The notes: generated from the letters alone by a model not told the origin. A stretch of DNA of 15,931 nucleotides from JAFMPW01 sp040830565 (GCA_040830565.1 JBFOMC010000175.1:1-15931); one strand, 5' to 3'. Numbered from the stretch's first letter, positions 1-7,591 are shown. Numbers and translations: made by a program.

Positions 1-72
1 CAAGGATCGGAGTGAGGACGCAAAGGGCCCAAAGGAAAATAGGGAATTGAGGCGTTTGTAGTTTTATCTAGT
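1..72. repeat. Direct repeat, copy 1 (about 72 bp)
   Basis: This stretch starts with CAAGGATCG and ends with GTTTTATCTAGT. It recurs at 227-297 with about eight differences (substitutions plus one C deleted). The core CGCAAAGGGCC(C)AAAGG resembles the 'CGCAAAG...' interspersed intergenic repeats I recall from Bacteroidetes genomes. The copy touches the window edge, so its true left end is not visible. It is non-coding as far as can be seen. Confidence 0.85.
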
Positions 73-76
73 TTTT

Positions 77-104
77 CTAGTCTCTAGTCTCTAGTCTCTA
101 GTCT
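77..104. repeat. Perfect tandem repeat, 4 x 7 bp (CTAGTCT)
   Basis: Four uninterrupted copies of CTAGTCT sit directly downstream of direct-repeat copy 1, followed by a T-rich run. The 7-bp unit has no open frame significance here. Such short tandem arrays can vary in copy number between strains by slippage, which is inference. Confidence 0.9.
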
Positions 105-120
105 TTTTTCTTTTTCTCTT

Positions 121-134
121 GCCTCGCTCGAGGC
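121..134. repeat. Small GC-rich inverted repeat
   Basis: GCCTCG-CT-CGAGGC is a perfect 6-bp inverted repeat with a 2-nt centre, followed at 137-144 by the palindrome GAAGCTTC. It lies between the two direct-repeat copies. It may be part of a composite repeat element. It is not followed by a T-run on either strand close enough to be a convincing terminator. The rest of the gene-free 1-314 interval holds only AT-rich sequence and the repeats listed. Confidence 0.5.
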
Positions 135-226
135 TCGAAGCTTCATGGCTTTTCTGACCATTACCTTCTATAGAAGTTCAAGTGCAAACGCAAACTTAAA
201 GCGATTTGAGCTTATTTTTTTTACCG

Positions 227-297
227 CAAGGATCGTAAAGAGGGCGCAAAGGGCCAAAGGAAAATAGGGAATAGAGGTATTTGTAGTTTTATCTAGT
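227..297. repeat. Direct repeat, copy 2 (about 71 bp)
   Basis: Second copy of the repeat at 1-72, in the same orientation, again ending in GTTTTATCTAGT. Here it is preceded by TTACCG, so the full element may begin a few bases further left than the window shows for copy 1. It lies 3' of the ureohydrolase gene, whose stop codon is at 315-317. Confidence 0.85.
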
Positions 298-311
298 ATT
301 TAGCCTCGGTC

Positions 312-339
312 TTTTCAACTTTCCATTTTCAATTTTCCA
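312..339. repeat. 14-bp tandem repeat overlapping the 3' end of the ureohydrolase gene
   Basis: TTTTCAACTTTCCA (312-325) is followed directly by TTTTCAATTTTCCA (326-339), differing at one base. The minus-strand gene ending at 315 reads through it, so its last residues (GKLKMES) are encoded by repeat DNA. This looks like a low-complexity intergenic repeat captured as coding sequence. Confidence 0.75.
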
Positions 340-1118
340 TTCCCCAGCATTTTAGCAGCAATTTCCTTTAAAATTTTAGCGCACACCATGGCTGTCATAC
401 TATTAACATCCCGATCAGGATTGTATTCCACAATGTCGGCCCCAAGGATGGGGACATCAAGACCTTGAATGATATGTAAAACATCCCGGGTGCTCAGGCC
501 TCCTGGCTCATGATGTGAAACCCCCGGGGCATAGGCCGGATCAAGGGCATCCATATCGACAGACAGATACAAAGGATTTTTAAAAGTGGGAAGATCTTCA
601 AGTCTAAAATGCCTCATTTCCATGATCTCCACTCCGAACTTTTTTGCTTGATCCTTTTGATGTTTGTTAAGTGTGCGAATCCCAAGCTGGTATAAACTGC
701 TTGCCAAACCCTCTTCCATGATCCTTGCAAATGGACAGGCATGAGAATATTTGTCGTCTTCAAAAACATCGTACAGGTCGCTGTGAGCATCGAGATGGAG
801 GATGTCTACAGGACCATGAGTTTTATAAAAGGCTTTGAGAATAGGGTAGCTGATAGAGTGATCTCCTCCCAGGGATACTAGCGCTAATTTTTCATTTAGA
901 TTAGATGATGTAACCTTTTCAATATCAATATATTCAGATATTGCAAAATCTCCTCTATCTTCGAAGCGTTCTGGTACTATCTCTATACCATTTTCGGACC
1001 AATAATTGGCCGAGTTGGAATGATAAGCCTGTCGGATTAAGGGAGGTGCTTTGGCAGCACCTTTTAAAAATGACGACTTCTGATCATATAAAATACCCTG
1101 CAAGACAATTTTATCCAT
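315..1118 (-). CDS. Arginase/agmatinase-family ureohydrolase
   Basis: This 267-aa protein belongs to the binuclear-manganese ureohydrolase family, which hydrolyses guanidino compounds (arginine, agmatine, formimidoylglutamate) to urea or formamide plus an amine. The metal-site motifs are all present: GGDHS at 84-88 (His87), DAHSD at 110-114 (Asp110, His112, Asp114) and SVDMDALDP at 186-193 (Asp188, Asp190), followed by a conserved EPGGL at 204-208. Length is slightly short for the family (usually 290-320). The substrate loop reads APGVSHHEPGG, which does not let me choose between agmatinase, arginase and formimidoylglutamase, so no symbol is given. The start ATG at 1118 is followed immediately by the family-like sequence MDKIVLQG. 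The last ~7 residues come from a 14-bp tandem repeat and are probably not functional. The gene is divergent from ychF. Confidence 0.88.
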   Translation of the reverse strand: MDKIVLQGILYDQKSSFLKGAAKAPPLIRQAYHSNSANYWSENGIEIVPERFEDRGDFAISEYIDIEKVTSSNLNEKLALVSLGGDHSISYPILKAFYKTHGPVDILHLDAHSDLYDVFEDDKYSHACPFARIMEEGLASSLYQLGIRTLNKHQKDQAKKFGVEIMEMRHFRLEDLPTFKNPLYLSVDMDALDPAYAPGVSHHEPGGLSTRDVLHIIQGLDVPILGADIVEYNPDRDVNSMTAMVCAKILKEIAAKMLGNGKLKMES

Positions 1119-1159
1119 GTTTAATATCGCTTTGATGTTTTAAATATAGCTGTAAAAAC

Positions 1160-1167
1160 TATCTTTG
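1160..1167 (+). promoter_or_regulatory. Candidate -7 promoter element for ychF
   Basis: TATCTTTG matches the Bacteroidetes -7 consensus TAnnTTTG exactly and lies 57 bp before the ychF start. The nearest TTTG (1131-1134) is 25 bp upstream, longer than the usual spacing for a -33 element, so support is partial. On the opposite strand the 1119-1160 stretch contains TATATTTA, a one-off match that could serve the ureohydrolase gene. Confidence 0.4.
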
Positions 1168-1224
1168 CAGCCAAAATTAGGAGAGGCCACTTAAACCTCT
1201 TGTTGCTCTAAGAACATAGCCAAA

Positions 1225-2319
1225 ATGAAAGCAGGTATCGTAGGATTGCCCAATGTTGGGAAATCGACCCTTTTTAATTGTTTATCCAACGCCAAAGCCC
1301 AGAGTGCAAATTTTCCGTTTTGCACCATAGAACCTAATATTGGAGTAGTGAATGTGCCAGACCAGAGACTGGAAAAGCTGGAAGCCCTGGTAAATCCAGA
1401 GCGTGTGATCCCTGCCACAGTAGAGATTGTAGATATCGCTGGTCTGGTTAAGGGGGCGAGTAAAGGGGAAGGTCTGGGAAATCAATTTCTAGGCAATATT
1501 AGAGAAACAGATGCTATACTTCACGTTTTACGTTGCTTTGATAATGACAATATAGTGCATGTGGATGGTTCTATTGATCCCATAAGAGACAAGGAAACAA
1601 TTGATATGGAGTTGCAGTTGAGAGACCTGGAATCTGTAGAAAAAAAGCTCGATAAAGTAAAAAGAGCTGCCCGGACCGGAAATAAGGAGGCTCAAAAAGA
1701 AGAATCTGTTTTGCTTCAGCTCAAAACTGGTTTAGAATCCGGAACCTCCATCAGGGCTATTGAAATAGAGAAAGACGATCGCAGGGATTTTGTAAACCCC
1801 TTGCAATTAATCACAGACAAACCGGTCTTATATGTCTGTAACGTTGATGAAAGCTCGGCGGTAGACGGCAATGCCTACGTAGAAAAAGTAAAGGCGGCAG
1901 TTGCCGGGGAAGAAGCAGAGGTTATTGTACTTGCTGTGGGGACTGAAGCTGATATTACGGAATTGGAAACCTATGAGGAACGTCAGATGTTCCTGGAAGA
2001 TCTTGGCTTAAAAGAGCCGGGCTCTGCCAAACTTATTAGGGGGGCATATAATTTGCTAAGCCTGGAGACTTATTTTACCGCAGGACCTAAGGAGGTTAGG
2101 GCCTGGACCATTCCCATTGGGGCCACTGCTCCTCAGGCTGCAGGAGTCATACATACAGATTTTGAAAAAGGTTTTATCCGAGCTGAAGTAATCTCCTATG
2201 ATGACTACCTGTCTTTCGGAAGCGAGGCTAAGGTGAAAGAAGCTGGTAAAATGAGGGTTGAAGGGAAAGATTATGTTGTTAAAGACGGGGATGTTATGCA
2301 TTTCAGGTTTAATGTATAA
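1225..2319 (+). CDS. ychF: YchF, Obg-family ribosome-associated ATPase
   Basis: YchF (OLA1-type) is a universally conserved P-loop protein that binds ribosomes and, unlike most of its Obg relatives, prefers ATP; it acts in the cytoplasm in translation and stress adaptation. The 364-aa protein has the usual full length. Visible motifs are the P-loop GLPNVGKST at 7-15, the switch II/G3 motif DIAGLVKGASKGEGLGN at 70-86, and NVDE at 206-209 in place of the canonical NKxD, which is the YchF hallmark linked to ATP preference. The region 140-200 is the charged helical (coiled-coil) insertion. The C-terminal TGS domain runs from about 280 and ends with the typical VMHFRFNV. The start at 1225 gives the conserved MKAGIVGLPNVGKST N-terminus. 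The gene is probably monocistronic: 154 bp separate it from parE. Confidence 0.97.
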   Translation: MKAGIVGLPNVGKSTLFNCLSNAKAQSANFPFCTIEPNIGVVNVPDQRLEKLEALVNPERVIPATVEIVDIAGLVKGASKGEGLGNQFLGNIRETDAILHVLRCFDNDNIVHVDGSIDPIRDKETIDMELQLRDLESVEKKLDKVKRAARTGNKEAQKEESVLLQLKTGLESGTSIRAIEIEKDDRRDFVNPLQLITDKPVLYVCNVDESSAVDGNAYVEKVKAAVAGEEAEVIVLAVGTEADITELETYEERQMFLEDLGLKEPGSAKLIRGAYNLLSLETYFTAGPKEVRAWTIPIGATAPQAAGVIHTDFEKGFIRAEVISYDDYLSFGSEAKVKEAGKMRVEGKDYVVKDGDVMHFRFNV

Positions 2320-2387
2320 TCTACCAATATTTCTTTGTTCAAACTAGTATAGGCGGTAAGTTTGACCTAAACCACTATCAACAAAAT

Positions 2388-2420
2388 AGCCAAATGATTG
2401 TTAATTACTTTCCTTTGGCT
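2388..2420. repeat. Inverted repeat upstream of parE
   Basis: AGCCAAA (2388-2394) and TTTGGCT (2414-2420) form a perfect 7-bp inverted repeat separated by 19 nt. The right arm contains the TTTG that would be the -33 element of the candidate parE promoter, so it could be an operator. It could also be a weak ychF 3' hairpin, but no T-run follows. The sequence is seen; the function is unknown. Confidence 0.4.
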
Positions 2421-2448
2421 GCATTTTGATTTCTGACCTATAATTTTA
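2414..2448 (+). promoter_or_regulatory. Candidate promoter for the parE-parC-mscL operon
   Basis: TTTG (2414-2417) as -33 and TAATTTTA (2441-2448) as a -7 element that matches TAnnTTTG at all but the last base are separated by 23 bp, within the range accepted for Bacteroidetes. Transcription would begin about 2454-2456, giving a leader of roughly 20 nt that holds the GGGG-TAAA-CCCC hairpin at 2456-2467. This is a consensus match by eye only. Confidence 0.4.
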
Positions 2449-2455
2449 TATTAGC

Positions 2456-2467
2456 GGGGTAAACCCC
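2456..2467 (+). other. GGGG-TAAA-CCCC hairpin just upstream of the parE start
   Basis: A 4-bp all-GC stem with a 4-nt loop ends 6 nt before the parE ATG. In RNA it would occupy the ribosome-landing region, so it could damp or modulate parE translation. The stem is short and could also be fortuitous. Confidence 0.35.
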
Positions 2468-2473
2468 TGAATT

Positions 2474-4327
2474 ATGGCGCAATCTCAGTATACTGAAGAC
2501 AATATCCGATCTTTAGATTGGAAGGAACACATACGTCTTCGTCCCGGTATGTATATTGGAAAATTAGGTGACGGCTCTTCAGCTGATGATGGAATTTATA
2601 TTCTTTTAAAAGAAACCATAGACAATTCCATCGATGAATTTGTCATGGGCGCCGGAAAAACCATCGAGATCTCTATTCAAGGAGATAAGGTGATTGTCAG
2701 GGACTATGGAAGGGGGATTCCTTTAGGGAAGGTGGTTGATGTAGTATCTAAAATGAATACCGGTGGTAAGTACGATACCCGGGCCTTTAAAAAATCTGTA
2801 GGCCTAAACGGAGTAGGGACCAAGGCCGTAAATGCCCTTTCAACCTATTTTAGGGTTGAATCGACCAGAGACGGCAAGTCAAAGTCGGCCGAATTCCAGT
2901 CCGGGGAATTAGTAAATGAAGAATTGCTCGAAGAAACCTCTCGCAGAAGGGGTACAAAGATCTCTTTCACCCCGGATGAGAGTATCTTTAAGAAATACAG
3001 ATATCGCAATGAGTATGTGGAGCGCTTGCTTAAGAACTATGTGTATCTGAATCCAGGACTTACCATCATTTTTAATGGGGAGAAATACTTTTCGGAAAAT
3101 GGTTTAAAGGATCTTTTAGAGGATAACAACAGCGTTGAAGATATGCTTTATCCTATTATTCACCTCAAGGGAAATGATATAGAGGTGGCTCTGACGCATA
3201 GTAAAACACAATATAGCGAAGAATACCATTCTTTTGTTAACGGTCAGCATACTACCCAGGGAGGAACGCACCAATCTGCCTTTAGAGAGGGCATCGTAAA
3301 AACCATAAGAGATTTTTACGGCAAAAATTATGACGCCTCTGATATTCGTAAATCCATTATTTCTGCCATTTCCATCAAGGTAATGGAGCCTGTTTTTGAG
3401 AGTCAGACCAAAACCAAGCTGGGTTCCACAGATATGGGAGGTGGACTACCTACGGTTAGAACTTATGTAAACGATTTTATCGGGAAGCAGCTAGATAATT
3501 ATCTGCATAAAAATCCAGATACGGCAGAGAAGATTCAGCGCAAGATCATGATGGCAGAAAAGGAGCGCAAAGAACTCTCCGGTATCCGAAAATTAGCCAG
3601 AGAAAGGGCCAAGAAGGCAAATCTTCACAATAAAAAACTGAGAGACTGTAGAATTCACCTGGGGGATATGAAGAACGACAGGAGATTGGACAGTACTTTA
3701 TTCATCACAGAAGGAGATTCGGCCTCTGGTTCTATTACGAAGTCGAGAGATGTAAATACTCAGGCGGTCTTCAGCCTTCGTGGAAAACCATTGAACTCCT
3801 ATGGCATGTCTAAAAAGATTGTCTATGAGAACGAAGAATTCAATTTGTTGCAGGCTGCCCTGAATATTGAGGAATCTATGGAGGACTTGCGATACAACAA
3901 CATTGTTATTGCAACGGATGCGGATGTGGATGGAATGCATATTAGGTTGCTATTGATAACCTTCTTTTTGCAATTCTTTCCCGAATTGATCAAGGAAGGG
4001 CATCTGTATATCCTGCAAACGCCTTTATTTAGAGTAAGAAATAAAAAAGAAACCCGCTATTGCTACAGTGATGAAGAAAAAAAGACCGCGATCGAAGCGT
4101 TAAGCGGCAAGCCAGAGATAACCCGTTTTAAAGGTTTGGGGGAGATCTCACCTGATGAGTTCAAACATTTTATTGGAGATGATATTCGACTAGAGCCGGT
4201 CATGTTAGATAAGGCACTATCCATTGAAGAACTTCTCAAATTTTATATGGGTAAAAACACTCCGGACAGGCAGGAATTCATTATTAATAACCTTAAAGTA
4301 GAAGTTGACTTAGTTGAGGAGAATTAA
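2474..4327 (+). CDS. parE: DNA topoisomerase IV subunit B (ParE)
   Basis: ParE is the ATPase subunit of topoisomerase IV, which with ParC decatenates sister chromosomes. The 617-aa protein contains, in order, a GHKL ATPase domain with ETIDNSIDEF at 47-56 (catalytic Glu47, Mg-binding Asn51), DYGRGIP at 77-83 and the ATP lid VGLNGVGTKAVNA at 109-121. Then come the transducer domain with QTKTKLGS at 311-318 (Lys switch), the TOPRIM domain with EGDSASGS at 413-420 and DADVDGMH at 482-489 (metal-binding acids), and RFKGLGEI at 551-558. A GyrB-type insertion is absent and the size fits ParE. The start at 2474 is preceded by a non-coding 154-bp gap. parC starts 31 bp after its stop, so the two are almost certainly co-transcribed, as usual in this phylum. 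The order parE-parC, and ParC's features, separate it from GyrB. Confidence 0.96.
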   Translation: MAQSQYTEDNIRSLDWKEHIRLRPGMYIGKLGDGSSADDGIYILLKETIDNSIDEFVMGAGKTIEISIQGDKVIVRDYGRGIPLGKVVDVVSKMNTGGKYDTRAFKKSVGLNGVGTKAVNALSTYFRVESTRDGKSKSAEFQSGELVNEELLEETSRRRGTKISFTPDESIFKKYRYRNEYVERLLKNYVYLNPGLTIIFNGEKYFSENGLKDLLEDNNSVEDMLYPIIHLKGNDIEVALTHSKTQYSEEYHSFVNGQHTTQGGTHQSAFREGIVKTIRDFYGKNYDASDIRKSIISAISIKVMEPVFESQTKTKLGSTDMGGGLPTVRTYVNDFIGKQLDNYLHKNPDTAEKIQRKIMMAEKERKELSGIRKLARERAKKANLHNKKLRDCRIHLGDMKNDRRLDSTLFITEGDSASGSITKSRDVNTQAVFSLRGKPLNSYGMSKKIVYENEEFNLLQAALNIEESMEDLRYNNIVIATDADVDGMHIRLLLITFFLQFFPELIKEGHLYILQTPLFRVRNKKETRYCYSDEEKKTAIEALSGKPEITRFKGLGEISPDEFKHFIGDDIRLEPVMLDKALSIEELLKFYMGKNTPDRQEFIINNLKVEVDLVEEN

Positions 4328-4358
4328 ATATAAATCAGAATAATACGTATCTTTCTAT

Positions 4359-7043
4359 ATGGAAGAGAATGAAGAAGTAAACGAAGCACAAGAAGAAGAT
4401 CAGAATAGTGGAGGAGAGGCCCTTGTAAGGGTGACGGGAATGTACAAAGATTGGTTTCTTGATTACGCTTCGTACGTTATTTTAGAGCGTGCCGTACCGG
4501 CTATAGAAGATGGGTTTAAACCTGTGCAACGCAGAATAATGCACGCCTTAAAGGAGTTAGATGATGGGCGTTATAACAAGGTTGCCAATGTTGTAGGCCA
4601 TACTATGCAGTACCATCCTCATGGTGATGCTAGTATAGGGGACGCCATGGTGCAGATCGGCCAGAAAGATCTTTTGATAGACACTCAAGGGAACTGGGGA
4701 AACATTCTCACCGGTGATGGAGCAGCGGCTTCGAGATATATAGAGGCTCGACTCTCAAAATTTGCACTAGATGTCGTTTTTAGTCCCAAGATCACAGAAT
4801 GGCAGCTGTCTTATGATGGTAGGAAAAAAGAACCCGTAAACCTTCCGGTTAAATTTCCATTACTTCTGGCGCAAGGGGCCGAGGGGATTGCGGTCGGACT
4901 CTCGACTAAAATTCTTCCTCATAACTTTAATGAACTCATAGATGCCTCCGTTAAACATTTGAAAGGCCAACGGTTTAAACTCTTTCCAGACTTTCCAACG
5001 GCTGGTATTATTGACGTAACAAACTATAAAGATGGACTAAGAGGAGGTAAGATCAGGGTTAGGGCCAGGATAACTCAGCTAGATAAAAATACCCTGGTCA
5101 TCAGTGAAATCCCCTATGGCACCAATACCTCCTCCTTAATAGACTCTATCTTAAAGGCGAATGACAAGGGGAAGATCAAGATTAAGAAAATAGAAGATAA
5201 TACGGCAGCTGAGGTGGAGATTTTGGTGCATATACCCTCTGGCATTTCTCCGGATAAGACCATTGATGCGCTTTATGCTTTTACCTCCTGCGAATCGTCT
5301 ATATCTCCGCTTGGTTGTATTATAGAAGACAACAAACCTTTATTTATCGGGGTTAAGGAGATGCTGCAGCGTTCTACTGACTATACCGTGGAGCTGCTAA
5401 AAGCAGAGCTGGAAATTCAGCTTTCTGAGCTGGAAGAGCAATGGCATTTTGCGTCTCTGGAACGCATCTTCATAGAAAACAGGATCTATAGGGATATTGA
5501 AGAAGAGGAAACCTGGGAGGGCGTGATTAGTGCAATAGACAAAGGCTTAAAACCTCATGTTAAGCATTTGAAAAGGGCGGTTACGGAGGATGATATCGTC
5601 AGGCTGACAGAAATTCGTATAAAACGGATCTCTAAGTTTGATCTGGATAAAGCCCAGCAACATATTGAGAGTTTGGATGAAAGGATTGCCGAGACTAAAA
5701 ACAACCTTGCCAATCTGGTAGACTTTGCAATCGACTATTTTAAGGAGTTAAAGAAGAAATACGGAAAGGGCAGAGAGCGCAAGTCTGAAATTAGAATTTT
5801 TGACGATATAGAAGCCGCCAAAGTAGTTATCAGGAATACCAAACTATACGTTAACCGCGAAGAGGGCTTTGTTGGAACTTCCTTAAGGCGTGATGAATAT
5901 GTTACGGACTGCAGTGATATTGATGACATTATTGTTTTCACGAAAAATGGGCAGATGATGATCACTAAGGTAGACTCCAAGACCTTTGTGGCTAAAAACA
6001 TCATTCATGTTGCTGTGTTCAAAAAGAAGGACAAGCGCACCGTCTATAATATGATCTATAAAGACGGGAGGGGAGGTGCCAGTTATGTAAAAAGATTCAG
6101 TGTTACAGGGGTTACCAGAGATAAGCCCTATGACCTTACCAATGGGAAGGCCTCCTCAGATGTGCTTTATTTTTCGGCCAATCCTAATGGGGAAGCAGAG
6201 GTAGTTACTGTGAATCTCAGACAGGTTGGAAGCATTAAGAAGTTGAAATGGGATCTTGATTTTTCAGATGTGCTAATCAAAGGAAGAGGTTCCAAAGGAA
6301 ATATTGTAACCAAATACTCGGTAAAACGCATCGAGTTAAAAGAAAAGGGACTTTCTACCCTAAAACCTCGTAAGCTATGGTTCGATGATACGGTACAGCG
6401 CCTCAATGTGGATGAGCGGGGAGAACTGCTTGGAGAATTTACCAGTGAGGATATGCTGTTGCTGGTGAATCAAAAAGGATTGGTAAAAACCGTAATTCCG
6501 GAGATTACCATGCGATTTGACGACGATATTATTGTCTTGGAAAAGTGGAAACCTAACAAACCTTTGTCCGCAGTATATTATGATGGGGAAAAAGAACGTT
6601 ATTATATAAAGCGCTTTCTTATTGAGAAAGAAAATAAGGAAGAGCTGATCATTACGGAACACCCAAAATCTTTCCTGGAACTGATCTCAACAGACTGGCG
6701 GCCGGTCATCGAAATAGAATTTCCTAAGCCCAGAGGCAAAGATCCAAAGCCCAGTCAAACAATTGATATAGAAAACTTTATAGCAATTAAGGGAATCAAA
6801 GCTTTAGGTAATCAATTGACCTCAGAGAAGGTGAAGAATATCAACCCTAAAGACCCTTTACCTTACGAGGAACCCAAGGCACATGATGCTATGGACATTG
6901 AAGTGGTAGACGAAGAAAATGTCAGTGGCGCAGAAGAAGAGGCGGCTCCTGAGGCTTCAAAACCAAAGAAGACTGCTTCGACAAAAGAAAAAAAAGAAGC
7001 AAATGACGAGCAAGATGAAGAAGGCCAAATAACATTATTTTAA
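4359..7043 (+). CDS. parC: DNA topoisomerase IV subunit A (ParC)
   Basis: ParC is the DNA-cleaving subunit of topoisomerase IV and works as a ParC2-ParE2 tetramer. The 894-aa protein has an acidic N-terminal leader (1-20), then the winged-helix/tower core with KPVQRRIMHAL at 54-64 and the active site ASRYIEARLS at 124-133, where Tyr127 forms the covalent DNA link and Arg126 assists. The quinolone-determining segment reads HPHGDASIGDAM (86-97): Ala91 occupies the position of E. coli Ser80 and Asp95 that of Glu84. Residues about 490-790 form a degenerate beta-pinwheel-like C-terminal domain; I saw no GyrA-box (QRRGGKG), supporting topo IV over gyrase. From ~838 the tail is acidic, low-complexity and Lys/Glu-rich, and ends exactly in QITLF (890-894). 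mscL follows after 12 bp. Confidence 0.95.
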   Translation: MEENEEVNEAQEEDQNSGGEALVRVTGMYKDWFLDYASYVILERAVPAIEDGFKPVQRRIMHALKELDDGRYNKVANVVGHTMQYHPHGDASIGDAMVQIGQKDLLIDTQGNWGNILTGDGAAASRYIEARLSKFALDVVFSPKITEWQLSYDGRKKEPVNLPVKFPLLLAQGAEGIAVGLSTKILPHNFNELIDASVKHLKGQRFKLFPDFPTAGIIDVTNYKDGLRGGKIRVRARITQLDKNTLVISEIPYGTNTSSLIDSILKANDKGKIKIKKIEDNTAAEVEILVHIPSGISPDKTIDALYAFTSCESSISPLGCIIEDNKPLFIGVKEMLQRSTDYTVELLKAELEIQLSELEEQWHFASLERIFIENRIYRDIEEEETWEGVISAIDKGLKPHVKHLKRAVTEDDIVRLTEIRIKRISKFDLDKAQQHIESLDERIAETKNNLANLVDFAIDYFKELKKKYGKGRERKSEIRIFDDIEAAKVVIRNTKLYVNREEGFVGTSLRRDEYVTDCSDIDDIIVFTKNGQMMITKVDSKTFVAKNIIHVAVFKKKDKRTVYNMIYKDGRGGASYVKRFSVTGVTRDKPYDLTNGKASSDVLYFSANPNGEAEVVTVNLRQVGSIKKLKWDLDFSDVLIKGRGSKGNIVTKYSVKRIELKEKGLSTLKPRKLWFDDTVQRLNVDERGELLGEFTSEDMLLLVNQKGLVKTVIPEITMRFDDDIIVLEKWKPNKPLSAVYYDGEKERYYIKRFLIEKENKEELIITEHPKSFLELISTDWRPVIEIEFPKPRGKDPKPSQTIDIENFIAIKGIKALGNQLTSEKVKNINPKDPLPYEEPKAHDAMDIEVVDEENVSGAEEEAAPEASKPKKTASTKEKKEANDEQDEEGQITLF

Positions 7044-7055
7044 ACCAAGGGGTTG

Positions 7056-7487
7056 ATGAAGAATTTTATTCAGGAGTTTAAGAATTTCGCCATTAAGGGC
7101 AATATGATAGACATGGCGGTTGGGATCATCATAGGTACAGCCTTCAATAATGTGGTGAATGCCCTGGTGAAACAGATTATTATGCCGCCACTGTCATTAC
7201 TGACCTCTGAGGTTAACCTTAGTGATCAAAAATATGTATTGAGACCGGCAGCTGAAGGAGTAGATGAGGTGGCAATAGGTTATGGAGCACTGATGGAAGT
7301 GCTCATCGACTTTGGCATTATTGCGTTGACCATTTTTGTGGTCATCAAATTCATAAATAAGATCAGGACCAAGGCCGATGATCCAAAAGACAAGGAGGAG
7401 ATTACTCCAAAAGATATAGAGTTGCTCTCTAATCTGGAGGAATTAATGAAAGAACAGAATGCTTTACTTCGTAATTTGAAAGATTAA
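7056..7487 (+). CDS. mscL: Large-conductance mechanosensitive channel MscL
   Basis: MscL is a homopentameric inner-membrane channel that opens under extreme membrane tension to release solutes during hypo-osmotic shock. The 143-aa protein has the family layout: N-terminal amphipathic helix MKNFIQEFKNFAIKGNMIDM, TM1 (about 17-44) containing the small-residue constriction region AVGIIIGTAFNNVVNAL, a periplasmic loop (about 45-76), TM2 (about 77-101) and a charged C-terminal helix (about 117-142). A TTG at 7053 lies in frame directly before the ATG at 7056. I prefer the ATG because the family N-terminus begins there. It starts 12 bp after the parC stop, so it is probably the third gene of the parE-parC operon. 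No obvious terminator follows. Confidence 0.95.
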   Translation: MKNFIQEFKNFAIKGNMIDMAVGIIIGTAFNNVVNALVKQIIMPPLSLLTSEVNLSDQKYVLRPAAEGVDEVAIGYGALMEVLIDFGIIALTIFVVIKFINKIRTKADDPKDKEEITPKDIELLSNLEELMKEQNALLRNLKD

Positions 7488-7562
7488 TCCGGCACTTATT
7501 CGATATTTTAATGCATTATATGACAATTCTATTTCTTTTTCAGTATACTTGGAAGATTACGT

Positions 7563-7570
7563 TATATTTA
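7563..7570 (+). promoter_or_regulatory. Weak candidate -7 element for the sterol-desaturase-family gene
   Basis: TATATTTA matches TAnnTTTG at seven of eight positions and lies 22 bp before the ATG at 7592. The upstream T-rich run (7531-7540) sits at about -33 spacing but contains no TTTG. This would give a leader of about 15 nt. Low support. Confidence 0.3.
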
Positions 7571-7591
7571 CGCGCCTAACCAACTAACGAT

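Noticed and set aside
77..104. CRISPR-like short repeats
   Set aside because: Units are 7 bp, directly adjacent and without spacers, so this is a simple tandem repeat.
4359..7043. Assignment of the parC product as DNA gyrase subunit A
   Set aside because: No GyrA-box was seen in the C-terminal domain, and adjacency to a ParE-sized partner without a GyrB insertion fits topoisomerase IV.
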